Shown: piece by piece, positions 60,676 through 64,000 of the stretch
Layout: every line of letters begins with the position of its first letter
Numbering within the stretch: position 1 is the first letter of the stretch
NCBI GenBank assembly: GCA_900696525.1
Contig: CAADGL010000022.1
Location: forward strand, 62,001 to 126,000
Length of the DNA stretch: 64,000 bases
Origin: an uncultured Planctomycetota bacterium
GTDB taxonomy: Bacteria > Planctomycetota > Phycisphaerae > UBA1845 > Fen-1342
Direction: 5' to 3'
Translations under genes and position numbers: made by a program
Notes under the pieces: model-generated
What the model was told of the DNA's origin: nothing
Databases searched by the model: none
The model's input: the letters and a program-made list of their open reading frames with translations, nothing else

Positions 60676-61227
60676 ATGGCCGATCAACCTTCCTGCCAGC
60701 CCGGCGTCACGCCCGACGCCGCCGCCGCCCTCTACGCGGCGCTGCGCGACGAGCGCGACCTGTCGTGCGTTCTGCTGAGCGCCAGTTTCCTCGATCGCTG
60801 CCTCGAGAACCTGCTGGAAGCCTACCTGGCGGCGAGCTCGACGACGGAGAAGCTGCTTGACCCGCGCGGCGGCTTTCTGGGCAGCTTCGCGGCGCGCAGC
60901 GATGCATGCTACTGTCTCGGCCTGGTCTCGAAGCGGTTCTACCAGAACCTGCTGACCATTGCGACGCTGCGCAACACCTTCGCTCACAGCCACCTCGACC
61001 TGTCGTTCGAGGCGCCCCGCATTGCCGAACTGTGCTTCAGGCTCCACACGCCGCCCTTCATCGCCGACGGCTGCGACATCCGCGCCCGCGACGATGCCGA
61101 GTACCAGAGCCTGTGCGGCAATGCCCGTGACCGCTTCACGATCGTCGTGGCGTTGATGGCCAACCAGCTCATCACCAAGGCCGCCGACACCCCGCACCGG
61201 CCGCCGGCCAGCGACTGGTGGTCGTGA
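60676..61227 (+). CDS. MltR-like (mannitol repressor family) protein
   Basis: 183 residues, divergent from dnaE with a shared 201-base gap. 'ALRDERDLSCVLLSASFLDR', 'TEKLLDPRGGFLGSFAARSD' and 'ATLRNTFAHSHLDLSF' match the MltR family, all-helical proteins that in E. coli act with the mannitol system but in most bacteria have no known target. The N-terminus is short and holds no DNA-binding motif I can see. No mannitol genes are near. A weak TTAGTAT box lies upstream. Confidence 0.68.
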   Translation: MADQPSCQPGVTPDAAAALYAALRDERDLSCVLLSASFLDRCLENLLEAYLAASSTTEKLLDPRGGFLGSFAARSDACYCLGLVSKRFYQNLLTIATLRNTFAHSHLDLSFEAPRIAELCFRLHTPPFIADGCDIRARDDAEYQSLCGNARDRFTIVVALMANQLITKAADTPHRPPASDWWS

Positions 61228-61385
61228 CGGCCAGCCGGGAGCGCCCGCGTGCCCGTGCGTCGTGCGGCGGCGGATGACGCTCCGCCGGCCGGCCCTTACA
61301 ATGCGTGGGCCGCGGACGGGGTCGCGAGCGGGCGAGCGCCCGGCCCGCCTCGCGGCACGGGAAAACAGCAGCACGAGTGAACAGC

Positions 61386-62132
61386 ATGTACGCACGCATC
61401 GCGATCATGTTTGCTTCCGCCGGGCTCGTCAGCGCCGCCTGGGCGCAGCCGGCGCCCACGACGCAGCCCGCCTCGCCGCCCGCGGCCAGCCGGCCGGCGC
61501 GCCTCAACGACCCGCGCGAGATCCTTCAGCGGGCGGACCGCGCCACCCGGGCGGTCGACACGGTCCGCTACGAGGTCGAGTTCTATCGCGACGGCGGCAA
61601 GCCGCTCGTGACCGGCACGGTGGTGTTGGGCGGCGGCTCGCGCGAGGGGCTTGACCGCTACCGGATGCAGCTCAAGCGCTCCGTCGACGACCGCGAGCTG
61701 ATCGTCGGCTCTCAGGGCGCCGACCGCGGCGTCTACGTGATCGACCCGAAGAACAAGCGCGTCCACCACGGCGGCCTGAGCATTCTCGGCCCCCACGGCG
61801 ACCTGCTCTTCGCCGGCGGCGTGCGCGAGTTCGTGCACCCCGAGCCCTTCGGCGACGAGCTGGAGGCGCCCGAGCGGGCCTTCCGCGGCGTCACGACGGT
61901 CGCGGGCGAGGAATGCTACGAAGTCTACGTGCGCTACCAGACGCCGCAGAGCGCCGTCTGGTTCTTCTCGGTGAAGGACTTCCTGCCGCGGCGGGTAGAC
62001 CGCGACCTCGGACCGCAGGGCAAGACCCGGCACGTCATCCTCAAGCTGGAGGTCGATCCGAGGTTCGACAAGAACCCCTTCGACGCCGACGTGCCCGAAG
62101 GCTTCGAGAAGACGACGACGCCGCTGCCCTGA
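61386..62132 (+). CDS. Exported LolA-like protein
   Basis: 248 residues from the ATG at 61386. Signal peptide ('RIAIMFASAGLVSAAWAQ') then 'PAPTTQPASPPAASRPARL', a linker rich in Pro and Thr as in other planctomycete exported proteins. The rest has the curved beta-sheet pattern of outer-membrane lipoprotein carriers ('RADRATRAVDTVRYEVEFYR', 'YVIDPKNKRVHHGGLSILGP', 'VYVRYQTPQSAVWFFSVKDF'). LolA itself carries lipoproteins across the periplasm; whether this one does is unproven. A TACAAT box lies about 84 bases upstream. MurG follows after about 63 bases. Confidence 0.6.
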   Translation: MYARIAIMFASAGLVSAAWAQPAPTTQPASPPAASRPARLNDPREILQRADRATRAVDTVRYEVEFYRDGGKPLVTGTVVLGGGSREGLDRYRMQLKRSVDDRELIVGSQGADRGVYVIDPKNKRVHHGGLSILGPHGDLLFAGGVREFVHPEPFGDELEAPERAFRGVTTVAGEECYEVYVRYQTPQSAVWFFSVKDFLPRRVDRDLGPQGKTRHVILKLEVDPRFDKNPFDADVPEGFEKTTTPLP

Positions 62133-62195
62133 GACTTCTTCAATGAGCCGCCGGCCGTGGCGTCACCGCCGGCGCCCGGCGAGAATGCCCCGACC

Positions 62196-63311
62196 ATGAA
62201 GGGCGCGGGGTTCGTTTTCGCGGGCGGGGGCACGGGCGGACACCTTTTTCCCGGTCTGGCCGTCGCGGCGGCGCTGCGGCAGCGCGAGCCCGGCGCGCCG
62301 GTGACGTTCTTCACAACAGATCGTCCGTTGGACCGCGACCTGCTGCTGCGGGCCCAGTTCGTCCAGGTGCCCCAGCGCGTCCGGCCATTTTCGGCGGCGC
62401 CTTGGCGCTGGCCGGCCTTCTGGACCGCCTGGCGCGAGAGCGTGTCGGCGGCGCTCGCCGCGTTCGTTCAGCGCCGCCCGCGGGCCGTGCTTGGACTCGG
62501 GGGCTATGCCGGCGCCCCGGCGGTCGTGGCGGCCCGGCGTCTGGGCATCCGCTGCGCGATCCTGAACCCGGACGCGATACCGGGCCGGGCAAACCGCTTT
62601 CTGGCCTCGCGCTGCGACCTGGTCGTGCTCCAGTGGGAAGCGTCTCGACGGCACCTTCCGCGCGGCACGCCCTGCGCCGCGCTGGGGTGCCCGATCCGGG
62701 CAGAGTTCACGGTGCCGGCGGCCCGTGACGTGGCGCTGCGGCACTTCGGGCTCGAGAGCGACGCGCGCCGGCCCGTGCTGCTTGTCACCGGTGCATCACA
62801 GGGGGCGAGCACCATCAACCAGGTCGTGCCGCACATCTGGCCGCGGTTCGCCGCCGGGCACCCGGGCTGGCAGGTGCTGCATCTTTCCGGACCGCGTGAC
62901 GTAGCGGCGACGCGCGCCGCGTATTCCGCCGCCGGCGTCGGCGATGCGGTCCGCGTGCTGGCGTTCACACACGAGATGCCGCTGGCGCTCGCGGCGGCGG
63001 ACGTGGTGCTCTCGCGCGCCGGGGCCTCGACCCTGGCGGAGCTTTCCGCGATGGGACGGGCCGCGATTCTGCTGCCCTACCCATATCATCGCGACCGCCA
63101 CCAGCACGCCAACGCACGCGTCCTCGTCGAGGCGGGCGCTGCGCTGATGCTCGAGGACCAGCTCGACCCGGTCCGAAACGCCGATCCGCTGCTCGCGGCG
63201 CTCGATCACGTGGCGCCGGAGGCGGTGCGGCAGCGAATGGGGCTGGCGGCGGCCGCCCTGGCCCGGCCCTCCGCCGCGAGTGACGTCGCCGAATGGCTGC
63301 TCTCATCCTAG
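62196..63311 (+). CDS. murG: UDP-N-acetylglucosamine--undecaprenyl-pyrophosphoryl-MurNAc-pentapeptide transferase
   Basis: Adds GlcNAc to lipid I to make lipid II on the cytoplasmic face of the inner membrane. 371 residues from the ATG at 62196. Motifs: 'FVFAGGGTGGHLFPGLAVAA', 'VLGLGGYAGAPAVVAARRLG', 'NPDAIPGRANRFLASRCDLV', 'LLVTGASQGASTINQVVPHI' and 'VVLSRAGASTLAELSAMGRA'. Several positions vary from the standard set (for example NPDAIPG instead of QNxxPG), but the donor and acceptor loops are kept. It is not in a dcw cluster, as is common in planctomycetes. Confidence 0.88.
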   Translation: MKGAGFVFAGGGTGGHLFPGLAVAAALRQREPGAPVTFFTTDRPLDRDLLLRAQFVQVPQRVRPFSAAPWRWPAFWTAWRESVSAALAAFVQRRPRAVLGLGGYAGAPAVVAARRLGIRCAILNPDAIPGRANRFLASRCDLVVLQWEASRRHLPRGTPCAALGCPIRAEFTVPAARDVALRHFGLESDARRPVLLVTGASQGASTINQVVPHIWPRFAAGHPGWQVLHLSGPRDVAATRAAYSAAGVGDAVRVLAFTHEMPLALAAADVVLSRAGASTLAELSAMGRAAILLPYPYHRDRHQHANARVLVEAGAALMLEDQLDPVRNADPLLAALDHVAPEAVRQRMGLAAAALARPSAASDVAEWLLSS

Positions 63312-63465
63312 TCTTCGGCGCGGAGAAAGCTGCCGGTCGCGCGCCGCGCCCCGCGGAAGCCGACGCTCATTGCCAGATCGTGCCGCGGTCGATAAGAACG
63401 AGTGACGTGGCGCCGCGCCACGGCCGGAAGCGGACGCCGCTGCTACGCCAACGACAGGAGGCCGG

Positions 63466-64000
63466 ATGAACGAGTCACACCCCGCCGCCACGGTCACGCT
63501 CATCCCGGGTGACGGGATCGGCCCGGAGTGCATCGCCGCCGTGCGGCGGGTGATCGCGGCGGCGGGCGCCGAGATCACCTGGGAGGAGTGCGAGGCAGGG
63601 GCGGCGGTGTTTCGCAAGGGCGATCCGACGGGCGTGCCGCGCGAGACGATCGACTCGATCCAGCGTAATGGCGTGGCGCTCAAGGGGCCGCTCGAGACGC
63701 CGGTGGGCTACGGCGAGCGTAGCGCGAACGTGACGCTGCGGGGCGTGTTCGAGCTGTACGGGAACATCCGGCCGACGCGCGAGCTCCCGGGCGTGCAGGC
63801 GGTCTTCGCCGGCCGGCAGATCGACCTCGTCGTCGTCCGCGAGAACGTCGAGGACCTGTACGCCGGCATCGAGCACATGCAGACGCCGGGCGTGGCGCAG
63901 GGGCTGAAGCTGATCACGCGGAAAGGCTGCGAGAAGATTGTCCGGCTGGCGTTCGAGATCGCGCGCAGCGAGGGCCGCGCCAAGGTCACATGCTCGACCA
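63466..64000 (+). CDS. icd: Isocitrate dehydrogenase, N-terminal part (runs off window)
   Basis: The ORF track does not list this gene because it has no stop in the window. The ATG at 63466 has AGGAGG 5 bases upstream. The 178 visible residues begin 'PAATVTLIPGDGIGPECIAA', contain 'KGPLETPVGYGERSANVTLR' (substrate serine and arginine) and 'VRENVEDLYAGIEHMQTPG', and belong to the isocitrate/isopropylmalate dehydrogenase family. The ENVEDLYAGIEH form is that of isocitrate dehydrogenases rather than LeuB. NAD or NADP preference cannot be read from this part. Confidence 0.88.
   Translation, partial: MNESHPAATVTLIPGDGIGPECIAAVRRVIAAAGAEITWEECEAGAAVFRKGDPTGVPRETIDSIQRNGVALKGPLETPVGYGERSANVTLRGVFELYGNIRPTRELPGVQAVFAGRQIDLVVVRENVEDLYAGIEHMQTPGVAQGLKLITRKGCEKIVRLAFEIARSEGRAKVTCST

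Overview
This 64 kb window is a high-GC, densely coded piece of a bacterial chromosome, most likely from a planctomycete (Planctomycetota, possibly Phycisphaerae-like). The indications are a small membrane protein carrying the planctomycete-type 'GYDLTGNVSGRCPEC' tail, QPATQPATQPA linkers in exported proteins, a tricorn-type protease, several cysteine-rich exported proteins, and a large load of exported hypothetical proteins. I see no rRNA, tRNA, CRISPR array, prophage or insertion sequence. No gene-free stretch exceeds 300 bases.

Layout. 1-3.3 kb: a membrane protein cut by the window edge, an Ogt-type DNA repair protein, an exported secretin-N-like protein bracketed by a short dispersed repeat, and two cysteine-rich exported proteins. 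3.3-8.8 kb: a WbpA-like nucleotide-sugar dehydrogenase, mfd, and the zinc-ribbon-like protein with a broken 5' end. 8.9-17.1 kb: tricorn-like protease, PepSY protein, cell-wall amidase, cdsA, an Nramp-related transporter and a DoxX protein. 17.1-23.4 kb (minus strand): a FolD with a changed catalytic residue, a CoA-transferase/GNAT fusion overlapping an ADP-forming acyl-CoA synthetase, and a DegT aminotransferase. 23.5-30.3 kb (plus): an ABC exporter with a PDZ-like insert, an MFS protein overlapping mgtE, a Dps-like ferritin, crcB and DUF190. 30.4-40 kb: GT4 glycosyltransferase, an orphan MlaD protein, a CheY-like regulator with a TIM-barrel protein, a polysaccharide flippase, a fused 2-oxoacid dehydrogenase E1, PabA/TrpG and a lipoprotein. 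40-48 kb: a tightly packed run of toroid glycan protein, formyltransferase, heparinase-like protein, one HtrA-like protease with an intact triad and two HtrA-like paralogues that have lost it. 48-64 kb: a FadL-type porin overlapping a histidine kinase, serS, an M16-like protein without its zinc motif, two exported unknowns, dnaE, an MltR-like protein, a LolA-like protein, an unlinked murG, and the start of an isocitrate dehydrogenase.

The genes join housekeeping functions (mfd, dnaE, serS, folD, cdsA, murG, icd) to an envelope and exopolysaccharide programme (WbpA, DegT, ABC exporter, GT4, flippase, formyltransferase, heparinase, amidase, MlaD, PepSY, FadL). The most unusual signals are: (1) the HtrA-like trio with two dead members, translationally coupled to a heparinase gene; (2) purine-rich 7-8 bp degenerate repeats (roughly GGNNCGAA) inserted in frame in mfd (twice), serS and dnaE; (3) a PDZ-like domain inside the first external loop of an ABC exporter; (4) a series of enzyme homologues lacking their usual catalytic or ligand residues (two HtrA-like, M16, FolD, Nramp). 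Gene assignments rest on reading the translations; no database search was possible.
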